From contig JAWWNJ010000111.1 in the NCBI GenBank assembly GCA_037176885.1, positions 620,001 through 684,000 of the forward strand: 64,000 nucleotides of DNA, written 5' to 3'. How positions within the stretch are numbered: position 1 is the first letter of the stretch; each line of letters begins with the position of its first letter. The notes below the pieces were generated by a model. The model did no database searches and was not told where the DNA came from. It was given only the letters and a program-made list of their open reading frames with translations. Made by a program: the position numbers and the translations under genes. Of this stretch, positions 43,956 to 54,608 are shown piece after piece. The stretch is from Favolaschia claudopus (lineage: Eukaryota > Basidiomycota > Agaricomycetes > Agaricales > Mycenaceae).

Positions 43956-45368
43956 CACTTATACGGAAAACGCCGGCAAGAAGGGAGCCTGAGACGGTTC
44001 AGAAGCAGTTTTTGTGCGACAGCTTGGTTGAGCTTTTGGGATTTGTCTGACGGGAGCTGAGGCTTGAGCAGAGCCTTACTCTAAGAATGAAATTTGCGTA
44101 TTTCAAATGATTTGGCTTTTGTTTAAAACAAGGCTAAACTAAGTCCATGATCCGGCTTAAGCAACGCATCACGATTTTGCACAGAGCGGCGTCCATCCGA
44201 AGCTCTGGCAGTGTATGCGCAGAGACGCAGCAATGAGAGTTACTCGCCCAGTATCCAACGTCGACACATTTCCCAGGATACTTCCAAACGTCGCAAACGA
44301 ATCCTGGCACTTGACGAGCCCGCCGGCGACCATCCAGTCAAATGTGTCGAACGAGAAGCCTCCGCAGGGAGCTGCGAATTGAGCTCGTTGAGGGTAGAGG
44401 AGGGAGGAGGGGCAAAGAGGAGGAGAGACACATTTTCGCGCTCAGCAGAAGGAGCTGAAGGGAGGTGGATGAGACCGACGAGGGGGAGAGAGTTAATGAC
44501 ACACGCACCTTTAATCAGAATACAAGGTGGCCGATGGCGTGTTGCAGAAATTGGTGATTGGGAATGAGATCGTGGCGGAAACGAGCGGTCGACGAGCGAA
44601 TTGACGAGGCGGAACGTTGTGGAGTGTCGAGGTGGTTGAATCCGAGTCTCTCCGCATACGTTCCCATCAAGTCTTGAAGTTAATTGCAAAGTATCGAGAG
44701 GCTGAGGAGCGCGTGAATCAGCGATGCAAATGATGGTCATACCATGTCCCTCGTGCCGGTCAAAGAGAGGTGGGAGGGGATAGTTGGCAAGCTCAAAAGA
44801 ATTCAAACGTTTCATAGTCGTCAGAGCACCCGGATGAGGCACTTGAACGCGTCTTACGGGCGCGAAGTCGCGAAGTCGATCGGAGACGCAATCAGCCTCA
44901 GAGGCCGAAATTTGGGCATTATCGGGTCGTCTCAGTGGCGTGGGACGTGTCGATGACCTGCATGAGTTGGCTTGTATCATCTTCAGGTGCATTGAGGCAC
45001 GGGAAGCCGCGGGACGAGCCACAAGATGAAGGAAGAGGGAAAGGAGCGATGTGTTTCATGTCAATGTCATGTGATCACGTGACTGACACGTCGCGTTTTT
45101 GCCAACTGCGAATACTGTACCGATCTGTATGGAGGCAACGCTCTGAGGTGCGTTACGCGCCGTTGCTAGCCTTTTATGGTAATTTGCTGTGCAAAAGCAG
45201 TGCAAAATTACCATATATGGGACGATTTGTAAGCAAAAATGGCGCTGCGTTATGCGTTATGTTGCTACCTGTTGCTACCATACATATCGGTACAGTAACG
45301 ATTGTAGGTAAAATGATAGGAGTATACATATCAAGGGGGCAGGCTATACGACTCGCCGCCGCCGCCGG
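43956..45368. other. Region with one doubtful frame and a hairpin
   Basis: A 260-codon minus-strand frame (45022-44240) is Ser/Pro/Arg-rich. It contains FELANYPLPPLFDRHEGHGM and TIICIADSRAPQPLDTLQL, which look protein-like. No domain or splice structure is certain, so I do not call it. TATGGTAATTT (45176-45186) and AAATTACCATA (45206-45216) form a hairpin. A (GCC)n run lies at 45355-45368. Confidence 0.35.
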
Positions 45369-45715
45369 CAGGGTCTCGCTTAACTAAGTAATACTACAAT
45401 TGTCACTGATTTTGATGGCTAGCGATCGGCGGCGACTAACGTGGCGATCACTGACAGGTGATTAGTCGACAAACATATATCTCTCATTTGTGAACGGATT
45501 TCGGTTAGCAGATAGCGCAATAATCCTTTTTAGCCCCCCCACAGCAGCCCAAATCCCAAAAATTGGAGTTTAAAACGATGAGGAAGGCCGAGATACAAGG
45601 TTTAGTAGGCATTAGCGAGGGGCCGTGGGAAATTACTATTAGTTGGCAATCAAGGCGGATCACTAACTAGTAAAGCCATCACTAGTCGGCTAAGAGCTAG
45701 TCAAGCGAGACCCTG
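45369..45715. mobile_element. Probable hAT-like MITE with CAGGGTCTCGCTT ends
   Basis: A 347-bp element. CAGGGTCTCGCTTAACTA and the complement of TAGTCAAGCGAGACCCTG match at 17 of 18 positions. CAGGG is a common hAT terminus. The right flank TATACGAG resembles TATACGAC, which lies left of the GCC run, so an 8-bp duplication may have been displaced by microsatellite growth. No frame is encoded. Confidence 0.62.
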
Positions 45716-46138
45716 TATACGAGTAACGACGAAGTCGTTACTCCGGCTATATGGCCAGCCGAGCCACTACTTCAGCAGACACACCAACTGTGAGTTAAGC
45801 CTGGGCGTCGGATACGGTGCTCTTCATATTTTTTGGGATGTGGAAACTGTCAGGTCGTACAAGCTCAAGTGTCCACGACGCGAATCAGACATCTTTGTCA
45901 AGCTGACACTGACATCAGGTGTAGGAGCTGTTCAACTTGTCGTGTTCGGCTGCCAGTGGTCCTCGGCTGGGACGCGCGGGGCATGGTGATGTCGGTGTGT
46001 CGGTGCAGCGTCCGCGTTCACTGTGCGAAGTATTTGTCATGAAATTCAAAACAATAATGAGGAATTTCAAGATTCCTGATGTGAACCACATCATGAAATT
46101 CAAGATGCCTTTCACGATGCTCAGAAACTCATTTTTAC
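45716..46138. other. Unassigned interval
   Basis: Starts with a palindrome, GTAACGACGAAGTCGTTAC (45724-45742). The rest includes short TCATGAAATTCAA words similar to the interior of the 29168 element. Confidence 0.35.
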
Positions 46139-46635
46139 GCAAGGCGGGTCGCGGTCTTCTCGATCCGTGCGAGTGATGAGAGAGAGGGCTGAGGATGAGA
46201 GAGGCTGATGAAGGCAGGGTCTTGTGTGGGTGTGTGGAAGGCTCGGCCGCGACTCGACTTTGCGCATCTGGAAAGCCGAGTCGAAAGGAACGGAACACGG
46301 CAACGGCCGAGCCTGCACGCCAAGACCACCAAAGGTCCCGAAAGGAGACCAAAAGCAGCCTAAGCGGAACTAAAACAAATGGGAAACGGGAGGAGGGCGG
46401 GAGAAAACACGTGTAGAAGCGAGAGAGGACGAGCGAGGTGCTCTGCAGCGTCGACGCGCTCACTAAGCCGGCTCGTGCCTCGCCTGTCTTAGCTCACAGC
46501 AAGGCGGGGTCGCGGTCTTCTCGATCCGTGCGAGTGATGAGAGAGAGGGCTGAGAATGAGAGAGGCTGATGAAGGCAGGGTCTTGTGTGGGTGTGTGGAA
46601 GGCTCGGCCGTTCCGGCCGACTCGACTTTGCGCAT
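46139..46635. repeat. ~130-bp direct repeat, two copies 360 bp apart
   Basis: 46139-46267 and 46499-46635 share GCAAGGCGGGTCGCGGTCTT-type sequence through GACTTTGCGCAT. Differences are few, including an extra TTCCGGCC in the second. The repeats flank about 230 bp of unrelated sequence. They could be LTR- or duplication-derived, but show no TG...CA ends. Confidence 0.7.
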
Positions 46636-46717
46636 GGAAACCAGAAACGGCCGCAGCGTTATGCGTGACATCATAGAATTCTTGAAACGGCCGGGCAAAC
46701 ACCAATAACATCTATTA

Positions 46718-46926
46718 GCCTGTTTGCGATGCAGCCATTGAATGGCTAATGGCTACGCAAGTGCCCGAATTCCGGCGTATTGACGAAAGCTACCCCCGGT
46801 CTGAGCATCCAATTTTCATTCCAAATAGCTCTTCTTGACTTCGACATAAAAGTTTAGCCCATCAAACTTTCCTAATGCGGAAATCGGTAGCCATTCAATG
46901 GCTCCAATGGCTCTTCGCAAACCCTC
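46718..46926. mobile_element. Short TA-flanked MITE, GAGRGTTTGCGG family (diverged)
   Basis: A 209-bp element. The left GCCTGTTTGCGATGCAGCCA and the complement of the right end (GAGGGTTTGCGAAGAGCCAT) pair imperfectly, then pair through AGCCATTGAATGGCT. TA on both sides (46716-46717, 46927-46928). The position of GTTTGCG in the terminus links it to the 5539 and 63529 elements. Confidence 0.7.
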
Positions 46927-47248
46927 TATTCATGAAAGTTGAACAAATTCTGGGCAATTTTTAGCTAGAATCCCACTGCTCTCACCGAGGAAGAAGCAGG
47001 AAACTCTGACACTAACGATGATTTCAACGTAGTCTTGCAATCTTGATCAAGGATGCTAAATTGGCGTTGAAGTCACTGCAGTTATTTTCTTGCAACTCGC
47101 CTACAGCTAATCTCGCTGCACTTTGTGATTCAAAGGATGAATTAGTGGCTGCGGATAAGGGTGAGAACAGCACAGTGATCAACGTTGGTGCGATGTTACG
47201 GAGTTTGATGTAGAGAGTGATCGAGTGCAGTGAGAAGGAGGAGGATTA

Positions 47249-47302
47249 GAGAGTTTGCGGTGAGCCGCCAGAAGCCACCTGGCGGCTCTAACGGCATGCG
47301 GA
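47249..47302. mobile_element. Solitary end of a GAGAGTTTGCGG MITE
   Basis: TA followed by GAGAGTTTGCGGTGAGCCGC and continuing through GGCATGCGGATTGGAGC. This is almost identical to the left end at 63529. No partner end follows, so the copy is truncated at about 47303. Confidence 0.8.
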
Positions 47303-47593
47303 TTGGAGCTAAATTTTGACATTTTACGCTTTTAAACGACTATCTTCAAAAGAGTATATAAAGTCTTGTTACGAGACTACCTGACTCCTTTGTATGTCAC
47401 GCAGTCCTCAGGGAAACCACACGACCGTTATGCGTTACCGTTGAGACGAAACAGGGCGGGCGTTACGCGTTACGTTTCACCCATACAAATTGCTACAGTA
47501 CTAGTAGCGTTTACTGCTGAACTAATAATTAGTTCAGCCAAACACCTCGCCGAACCTCATCCTCATACCGAAGCATCCTACTTCGGTAACTTT
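47303..47593. other. Unassigned interval
   Basis: Contains two GTTAYGCGTTAC words (47428-47440, 47463-47475) related to a GTTATGCGTTATG word near 45250. No gene seen. Confidence 0.3.
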
Positions 47594-48252
47594 CCCGATA
47601 TCGGTCATTGCGGCGAGGCTGATTGACATCGTATTCGTGGTCGAGGGCTTGATCTAATGCCTGAGTTGGATCTGTGAGGAACAAACAGTAAGCAGACAAT
47701 ACAGCTCCAATTGGGTGGACACGTACCGCCGTTCCCCTTGTTCAACTCTCCGCCGTAGCGTTTGCGCTCGAGACCTATGACAACCTTTATATCCCTTGAT
47801 GTCCAATAGATCCTCAATATCGCCAGCGAGCTCTCGTTGCCGGCGTGCTCGTTGAGCCGATGATCGTGTCAAGGTCTTCCAATGCCTGACTGTGCTCGCG
47901 AAATCAGTGCGAAGTCCACAATGTAGCTCAGATCGCAAGTCTTGCGTACCAAACGACCATCATTCTCTTTTTCCTTTGCTTCTCTCTTCCTCCCGTTTTT
48001 TTTGGCCCGCTGAACGCCGTTCAGACTCGGACTAAGGAAAAATTCCTTCCACTCTTTCTTGAAACTGGCTCGCTCTGATCCTCGCGCTCCATTGTTCTGC
48101 TCAGCAAAAAGGGCTCTGGCTGAGTCATAGAGGGCGTCTTGGGCAGCAATGGGCGAAGACGGGCCGTTGTCGCGGGCATGGTTGACATCGTGCAGAGAGA
48201 TGGCGTGGAGCATGGGGCACGAAATCAACATCTCGACAAAATGACGCACCAA
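47594..48252 (-). CDS. Doubtful small hypothetical gene, possibly spliced
   Basis: A frame beginning at 48252 (MLISCPMLHAISLHDVNHAR) runs through SFKKEWKEFFLSPSL into a Lys/Glu-rich stretch. From about 47940 a second frame (STVRHWKTLTRSS, RRQRELAGDIEDLLDIKG) is protein-like, and GTACGTG near 47728 could be a donor. No domain is recognised and the two frames can only be joined by assumption. Confidence 0.3.
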
Positions 48253-48372
48253 GTGGGGCGGTTCACGGCATTTTGTTAGCGGTCAGCCAATACGAATGTT
48301 CCTTTCGTTTGTCTTGTCTTGTCCCACCCAGACACGAAGTCTTTGGTTCTTATATAGATGTGTTTTTTTTTG

Positions 48373-49071
48373 AGAAGACTGAGTCCGTTGGGAACAATTC
48401 TCTCTGAGAATTCGCGTAGAATTCGGGTAGAATTGATGCGAGGCTAAAACCGAGCAAATGATGGGAGAATTCGGCTAGACTCTCGATTCCCGCGCTATCT
48501 GACCGTTATCTGACGCGTCACTGCTCTGCCTTCCACCACTACTTATCGTGCACGGTACATGCCCAGCGTCGATGACCCGTGAAAAGGAGCATGTAAGACT
48601 CATCGCTCTGAATCTCACAAAGCCACGAGTCGATAATACTGTATTCAATTCCAGATAATATTTGCGGAGTGTACTCAGCCGCCCACTGGAACAGTGGAAC
48701 GCGCTTTGGTATTACATACTGTCATAAATAAGTAGTATGATTTGATTTGCATGGAGCTTTGAGATTCAAGTAGTGCTATGTAGTAGCAACCGGGCAGGGC
48801 AAGCCAATAAGCCCAAAAAAACTGTTGTTGATATGTACCCCAGGTCCCCAGCCAGCTCGAGCCTGCAAATTTCGGACCTCCTGGAGCAGTTTGCAGACTC
48901 GGGAGTCGGCCTCCAGGCTGACGGGAGAGGCGCCGTCGCCCTTTAGGCTTTGGCACCGAAAATGATGAGTGGTACGAGAGAAGGGAGAAAACATTTGATA
49001 TGCGGCCTCATTCTACCCGAATTCTACGCGAGATTCTCAGAGAGAATTGTTCCCAACGGACTCAGACTTCT
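48373..49071. repeat. Inverted-repeat pair enclosing ~575 bp
   Basis: 48373-48433 (AGAAGACTGAGTCCGTTGGG through GGGTAGAAT) matches the complement of 49010-49071 with few differences. The arms probably belong to an older MITE of about 0.7 kb. Its right terminus abuts the TA into which the next element (49083) inserted. The interior is not gene-like. Confidence 0.75.
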
Positions 49072-49082
49072 GTTTTTTTTTA

Positions 49083-50492
49083 CAGTGGTGGCAAATAGAA
49101 ATTGCCGTGGCTTTTTGGCCAAAATCTTGCTGTATACTTCACCGAATGACCTGAAATAAGATGTAGAGATAAATATATGATACTACTGTACCACTTAGAA
49201 TACTCAGCTATCTATTATGCCCTGACGATGCATCAATAACAGGACAGTTTCTGATTACAGTCGTAAACTAGGAAGCGCAACGTGACGTAGAAGAGCAACG
49301 CGCATATTTCGTACCCACGGACGCTTTCACGAGATGGAATTTGCACTCTCCTACCATTTTTGAGGTCGCTGAATTCAATGAACCAGTTTTTGGAGCCTAA
49401 CAATTACTTCCCTGGGCAGTGGGAGCGCAATTTGTCGAAAATGCCCAATTTTGGAAGGAAGTTTGTGATTTCCCCAAACCGTTGAACATCTCCAGGAAAG
49501 ATTTGGTGGCCAAAAAGTTTTTACAAGTCATATCTCTCACTAGCAACAAATTTGGACTGAATAGCTTCTTTAACGGACTAGAACCAGCTGGTTTGTTGCT
49601 GATTTTTCATGTTTTCAGCTGAATTGTGAATTTTTCCTTGCAATATAAACACCATCTGGTGTTCCTGTGCATGCTTAATTTGTAGTATGATACTTGTAGG
49701 GCCTGAATATACATGCTCTATGTTGTCGCGACCTGCGGGGACAGATTCTAGCTTTGTTTACCGTTGTTGCTCTTCTACGTTATTTGGGGCCATTTGGGTG
49801 GAGCCAAACTTTGGCCCCTGAACTCACTCAAAACAGACCGTATTGACCCCGAATTTTTTACGAATATGCAGAACGGATGCGGGGCTATTACCCTAGCACA
49901 AAAAACTCAGAGTTTTGGTGCGTTTTTCATCGAATAATCCGCGGGGAACGCTAATCGTTGCGCTTCCTAGTTTACGACTGTATTGCCATATCTGGAAAAG
50001 CTCAATGTATCCTCAGCAAAAAAGTGTCATAACAGGATGAAAGTATTTGAAAAACAATGCTAGTTATCACTTTGATTGACTGGAATTGAACCTCATTTGA
50101 GCTCACAACGGCTGCTTGAAGTTGGTCCTTTTAGCTATTTTCTCTGCATTTTCAGCTATTTTGTGTGAAAATAGCCAACTTTGAGCGGCTGCTGTGAGCT
50201 CAAGTCAGGGTCAATTCCATTCAACCAAAGTGGAAGCTAGGACTGTTTCTTAAGTACTTTCATTCTATTATGACACCTTTTCGCTGAGGGTTCATTGTGT
50301 TTTTCCGAATATGGCAAAAATCGGAAATCATCCTATGATTGATGCATTCTCAGGGCATAATATATTGCTGACTAATCTAAGAGGTACAAAAGTATCACAT
50401 ACCCATCTCTACATTTTATTTGAGGTCATTCGGTGAAGTATACAGCCAGATTTTCACCAAAAAGCCACGGCAATTTCTATTTGCCACCACTG
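49083..50492. mobile_element. CAGTGGTGGCAAATAG-family MITE, copy 2, with a nested MITE
   Basis: TA (49081-49082, 50493-50494) flanks CAGTGGTGGCAAATAG and its complement. Without the nested element it is about 685 bp and nearly palindromic throughout: left-half words such as GAATGACCTGAAATAAGATG recur complemented in the right half. It can therefore fold into one long hairpin. Confidence 0.9.
49258..49980. mobile_element. CAGTCGTAAAC-family MITE, copy 2 (nested)
   Basis: A 723-bp element, inverted relative to 8031-8753 and of identical length. TA at 49256-49257 and 49981-49982. Its removal rejoins the host MITE at CTGATTATTGCCATATC, collinear with the 17782 copy. The nested order shows that the CAGTCGTAAAC family moved after the CAGTGGTGGC family. 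Confidence 0.93.
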
Positions 50493-50527
50493 TATCTCGC
50501 TAGCCTTGTATTTATTTACCCTCTTTC

Positions 50528-52540
50528 TTGAAGCTTGGTATTATAGAATTTGCGCGAAATAGGTTGCCGAGCGTTTGTCCTCATCGAAACGCACAACCCG
50601 AAGCTCAACAACCCAAGGTCTTATGTGTTCTCATTGGGTACGCACCGAACGCAAAAGCTTATCGGGTTTGGCACCGTGCATCCGGGCAAGTATTGCCGTC
50701 AGGTTTATCAAGAGTGGACAGGTCGTGAAGGTTGTGTGGAATAAGGACCGACTGGCAGAACGGCGAGCCCAGATCCCCGCGGAACCGCTGGCAACGGTCC
50801 CCGACGATCAAAGCTCCTCGAACCCCGTTCTCACATCCTCCGATCTACCCGCTGACGCAGTTGAGACCGCTCCCCCATCACCTCCACCACCACCTCCACC
50901 ACCACCTGTACCCCAACCACCTCGACGATCGACTCGCGAACGACGACCCCCCGCGACCTTTCGCCACCGCTGCGGAGTACGAGAAGTAAGGAGAAGACGA
51001 GGAGTTGGATTTGTTGAGGGAGAACGATGAAGAGATTGCGCCGGAGGATGACGACGGTGAGGAGAGGAAGATGTTGGGAGAGCTGAATGCGTACCTGTCG
51101 GAGAGCCCCATTGACGTCAAATTTCCGGACGACCCCGGAAACTACAGCGAAGCAATGGCGGCGCCGGACGCGGAGAAGTGCATGGAAGGCACGCGGGAAG
51201 AGTTGGAGTCCCCCCGTGAGCAGGGTGTTTTCAAGCTCGTTCCCCCTTCCGCCGTCCCTGCTAACAAAACGATCCTTGACCTGCGCCCTGTATACGTCTG
51301 CAAACACGACATGAACGGCAACGTTGTCCGCCACAAAGGCCTGGAATCGTTTCGCGCATTACTCCACCTCGCAGCTTCCCGCAGCTGGGACCTTCAGCAA
51401 ATCGACGTGAAAACCGCCTTCCTTAACGCCACTCTCCCGGAGGAAGAACGCCAATACGCTCGTCAACCGAAGCACTTCGAGGAGAAGGGGATGGAGGATT
51501 GGTTGTGGGAACTGTGGAAGGGGATATACGGACTGAAGCAGGCGGGGCGGTTGTGGAATGAGGAGTTGCATGCGGCGATGTTGGGGTGGGGATTCAGGCG
51601 GTTGGTATGTGAGTGGTGCGTTTATTACCGCAGGACGGCGGACGGCACCATCGTCGTCATCCACGTCGACGACATGGCGTGTGCAGCCTCATCGCGGAAC
51701 GAATCGGAACGGTTCAAGAAACAACTTCGCTCGCGCTGGACCATTTCCGACCTAGGCGACATCAACTACTGCCTTGGAATCCGGATCGTCCGCGACCCCG
51801 AACGCCGCACCATCGCCTTGTCCCAAACGGCCCTCATCGACCGCGTTATCGCTCAATTCCGCCAGACCGACGCTTATCCCGCCGCTACTCCCATGGAACC
51901 CAGACTTCGCCTCTTCCGCCCTGACACCGTCCAACGCCCATCGCCCGAAGATGCAGAACGCCTTGCGCTCATACCCTACAGAGCCCTCATTGGCAGCTTG
52001 ATGTACATCGCCATCGGTACTCGCCCCGACATCTCCTGGGCCGTCAGCACCCTCGCTGGATTCCTGGACTGCTACGATACATTCCTCTGGCAATGCGCAA
52101 TCCGTGTGGTCCGTTATCTTAAGGGCACGCGCAACCTGGCTCTGGTACTCGGCGGGAAAGACGGCTTGCCAAGAGGCTTCAGCGACTCCGATTGGGCCAA
52201 CGATCCAGAGAAACGGAAATCTATCATGGGGTATATGTTCTCTCTGGGATCCGGCTGGGCCTCGCGGAAACAAAGGGTCGTTGCCACTTCTTCCACCGAA
52301 GCCGAATACATCGCGGCGTCCGAGGCGGCGCGCGAGGCGTATTGGCCGAGGTCGCTTGCCTGTGGAATGGAGATGGCGCTCTCAGGACCTACCCCGATTT
52401 TCTGTGACAACGACGCGGCGCGGATAATGGCTCATGATCAAGTCTTTCACAATCGTAATAAACACATCGATACGCGCTACCACCACGTCCGGGACGGCGT
52501 CGAGAAGGGGAAGATTGTGCTCCCCCGCGTCCCATGGTAG
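50528..52540 (+). pseudogene. Ty1/copia pol remnant (integrase end, RT, RNase H)
   Basis: The integrase C-terminus appears in three registers (CRAFVLIETHNPKLN, then GYAPNAKAYRVWHRASGQV, then VVKVVWNKDRLAERR), so at least two frameshifts are present. The linker is Pro-rich. From 51005 a 511-codon frame covers RT and RNase H: WDLQQIDVKTAFLNATL, GIYGLKQAGRLWN, VIHVDDMACA (catalytic Asp pair present), GDINYCLGIRI, IPYRALIGSLMYIAIGTRPD, DSDWANDPEKRKSIMGY, ATSSTEAEYIAASEAAREAY and KHIDTRYHHVRD. An in-frame deletion removes the VARLVAQG/ETFAPVAK segment between VVRHK and LESFRALL. The normal C-terminus after KGKIVL is missing. No LTR was recognised, so it cannot be tied to the LTR at 15699. Confidence 0.92.
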
Positions 52541-53007
52541 ATACCAAGAATCGGCCGAGGAAGAAGGCGAATCTACGGACCCAACTGGCCGAAAAAGATG
52601 CACAAATCGATCAATTACAAGCGACGATCTCCCAGCTCTCAGCTGATCTGCAGCAACTCCGCTCCCACTTCCACCACCTTTCCAATTAAAATACCATTCT
52701 CCGAGCCAAAAAAGATGCCCTGTCTGCTTCCAATCGGTCTCTTACCTCTCTGAAACGGAAGGTCGATACTAGCTCTCGCGAGGAACTTACGCGCCGCCAC
52801 AAACGTATTTGCCGATTGGAGAATGACCGTAAATCAGCAAAAAGCTCTCATGCCCTGTCCTTCAACACCCTCCAACGTGCTATCGATGATAAATCTGCTC
52901 AAATCCTCACTCTTGAACAACAACTTGCTTTTGCCGACACTCGTTTTCAGTCTCACGATGCTATGTTACTTTCCTTGCAATCAGCACTTCGACAAACACA
53001 ATGTTAA
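52534..53007 (+). pseudogene. Coiled-coil protein fragment with one in-frame stop
   Basis: ATG at 52534 overlaps the copia stop. The frame reads 51 codons (KNRPRKKANLRTQLAEKDAQ, then a heptad-like IDQLQATISQLSADLQQLRS) to TAA at 52687. It continues open in the same register to TAA 53005, 157 codons in all. The second half (LKRKVDTSSREELTRRHKRI, ILTLEQQLAFADTRF) is also coiled-coil-like. One nonsense change in an otherwise continuous frame indicates a recent pseudogene. The parent family is not recognised. Confidence 0.55.
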
Positions 53008-53198
53008 GGATCAATCGATCACGAGCTGAGACTAGCATCTCGGTTCAAGGCGGCAACGTTAGGAAACGATTCCCCAGAGAGTCTATACTGGTGACCTGCC
53101 TAAAGGGGTAGCAGGAAAAGATATAGTGCAAGGGATTGAACCCGTGCCTTCTGGATCAGGCTGGACTTGAACGCAGCATTTTCGGTGTGTTCCCATTA

Positions 53199-53560
53199 CT
53201 GTACCTCCCTGTATGGGAGCAACCGTCACGGTAACGGTGGGGTTGGTTGTGTTGCCTCTTTTTGAGGTGGTCACGGTCACGATTGAGGCCGTTGCCTTGA
53301 AAAAATCGTGACGCAGCACGAAAAAAAGTTTTCTGCCTGGAAATATACACAATTGAGTCTGTGCTTACCTTTTGAGCTGCTTATTAGCCGAAATCCCTTG
53401 AAATTGTAGTGAATTTAACGATTTGATGACCTCTTCACGAATTTTTTGAGCCAGACCTCCTTTGGCAACGGTCACGGCTCACGGCGGGTCGGTTGCCTGA
53501 AAACAAGGCAACCGTTTTGTCACGATCCCTCGACGGTTGCTTCCATACAGGGAGGTACAG
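53199..53560. mobile_element. TA-flanked MITE with CTGTACCTCCCTGTATGG ends
   Basis: A 362-bp element. CTGTACCTCCCTGTATGG and CCATACAGGGAGGTACAG are perfect complements, with TA at 53197-53198 and 53561-53562. The interior has several CGGTTGC/GTCACGG words in both orientations. Confidence 0.88.
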
Positions 53561-53565
53561 TACAC

Positions 53566-53792
53566 TAAGGTAGGGCTCATTCATAAGGAACCTACGTCAT
53601 GTGATCAAATGTCACACTCCATTTTGGGCTGAGCCGCCGTTTCCCATTCCTTTTGCATTGTCTGCGACAACAAAGCTATAAGTAAATACGAAGATCTACT
53701 TTAGTACCTTGTTAGTGAAATACTGCAACATAGATTAATATTTGAAGTAGAACTGGATTTATTGAAAGTGAAACAATATGAGCCCTACCTTA
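53566..53792. mobile_element. Small inverted-repeat element with TAAGGTAGGGCTCAT arms
   Basis: A perfect 15-bp pair (53566-53580, 53778-53792) only a few bases from the preceding MITE. No clean target duplication is seen, so the outer ends may extend by a few bases. Confidence 0.6.
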
Positions 53793-53817
53793 CTAACCCG
53801 GTTACGACACTACGAGA

Positions 53818-54021
53818 TTGTGGGAAGACTTTCAAGACAGGTTGGCTAAGCCTTTAATCCATCACACACAATCAGCTCTGAACGGAACTCGTCAACGACT
53901 CTACACTTCTCAGAAAGAAGTTTCTCGTGCACAGTCATCGCTACAGACTGCTCGGAAAGAATACAACAAGTTACAGTATTTTGACGCTCCTTTATACACC
54001 AAAAATGATTTTGAGATTTGA
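53818..54021 (+). pseudogene. Second coiled-coil fragment
   Basis: An open frame (WEDFQDRLAKPLIHHTQSAL, LYTSQKEVSRAQSSLQTARK) resembles the coiled-coil fragment at 52534 in composition. It is separated from it by two MITEs. It may be the same gene's next exon or a homologous fragment. No start or splice site is certain. Confidence 0.4.
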
Positions 54022-54171
54022 GTATCCTGTTTTGTTCTTATGCCACATCTGAGCATACAGACCTTTTCCAAATACCCCACTGAGCGTCCAGCAATATTTT
54101 CGAGGATTTAGATGGAGAGAGGGTGTCTATGTTCACAGATTTGTAGTGTGTAAACGACCGATTGATGAAAG

Positions 54172-54608
54172 TAGTGTTGCCGGAAGCTGGAGCTAGCTCC
54201 GAGCTGAGTTCAACTCCAACTCGACCCCTTCCCAAAAGCGGCATCTCGAGGTGATGCCAGCTCCCCTCGACTCCACCCTCGTCACCCAAAGCGGACGACG
54301 TGACATTTCTGGTGGTGTAACTGAGTGACATCACACTCCCTCCCCAGTTTCTGTATTGGCCGTTTCTTGGCCGTTTTCGACGTAGAAAAAGCAGTTTGAG
54401 CTTGAAGAGAGCTCAGGAAAACCTTCCACATCAAAATTTGGTACATTCTCCCCTAAAACTTTGCCCTTCGGGTGGAAAGATGAACCCTGGGACACTAGAT
54501 TCCCATATCCGGTATCAGCTCTGAGCCAGCTCCGGTCAACTCGAGCTGACAGCGAGCTGATGGGCAATCAACTCGAGTTCAGCTCCAACTCAGCTCCCGG
54601 CAACACTA
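54172..54608. mobile_element. Short non-autonomous hAT derivative
   Basis: TAGTGTTGCCGGAAGCTG at the left and CAGCTCCCGGCAACACTA at the right match the ends of the long hAT element at 23703. The interior shares AGCTC-rich subterminal blocks but has no transposase. It lies directly against the right end of the second hAT copy. 8-bp duplicates are not evident (GATGAAAG versus TTAGTGGA). Confidence 0.75.

Noticed and set aside
44240..45022. 260-codon minus-strand frame as a gene
   Set aside because: The composition is biased to Ser/Pro/Arg and no domain is visible. Some stretches look protein-like, so it is mentioned in the interval note but not called.
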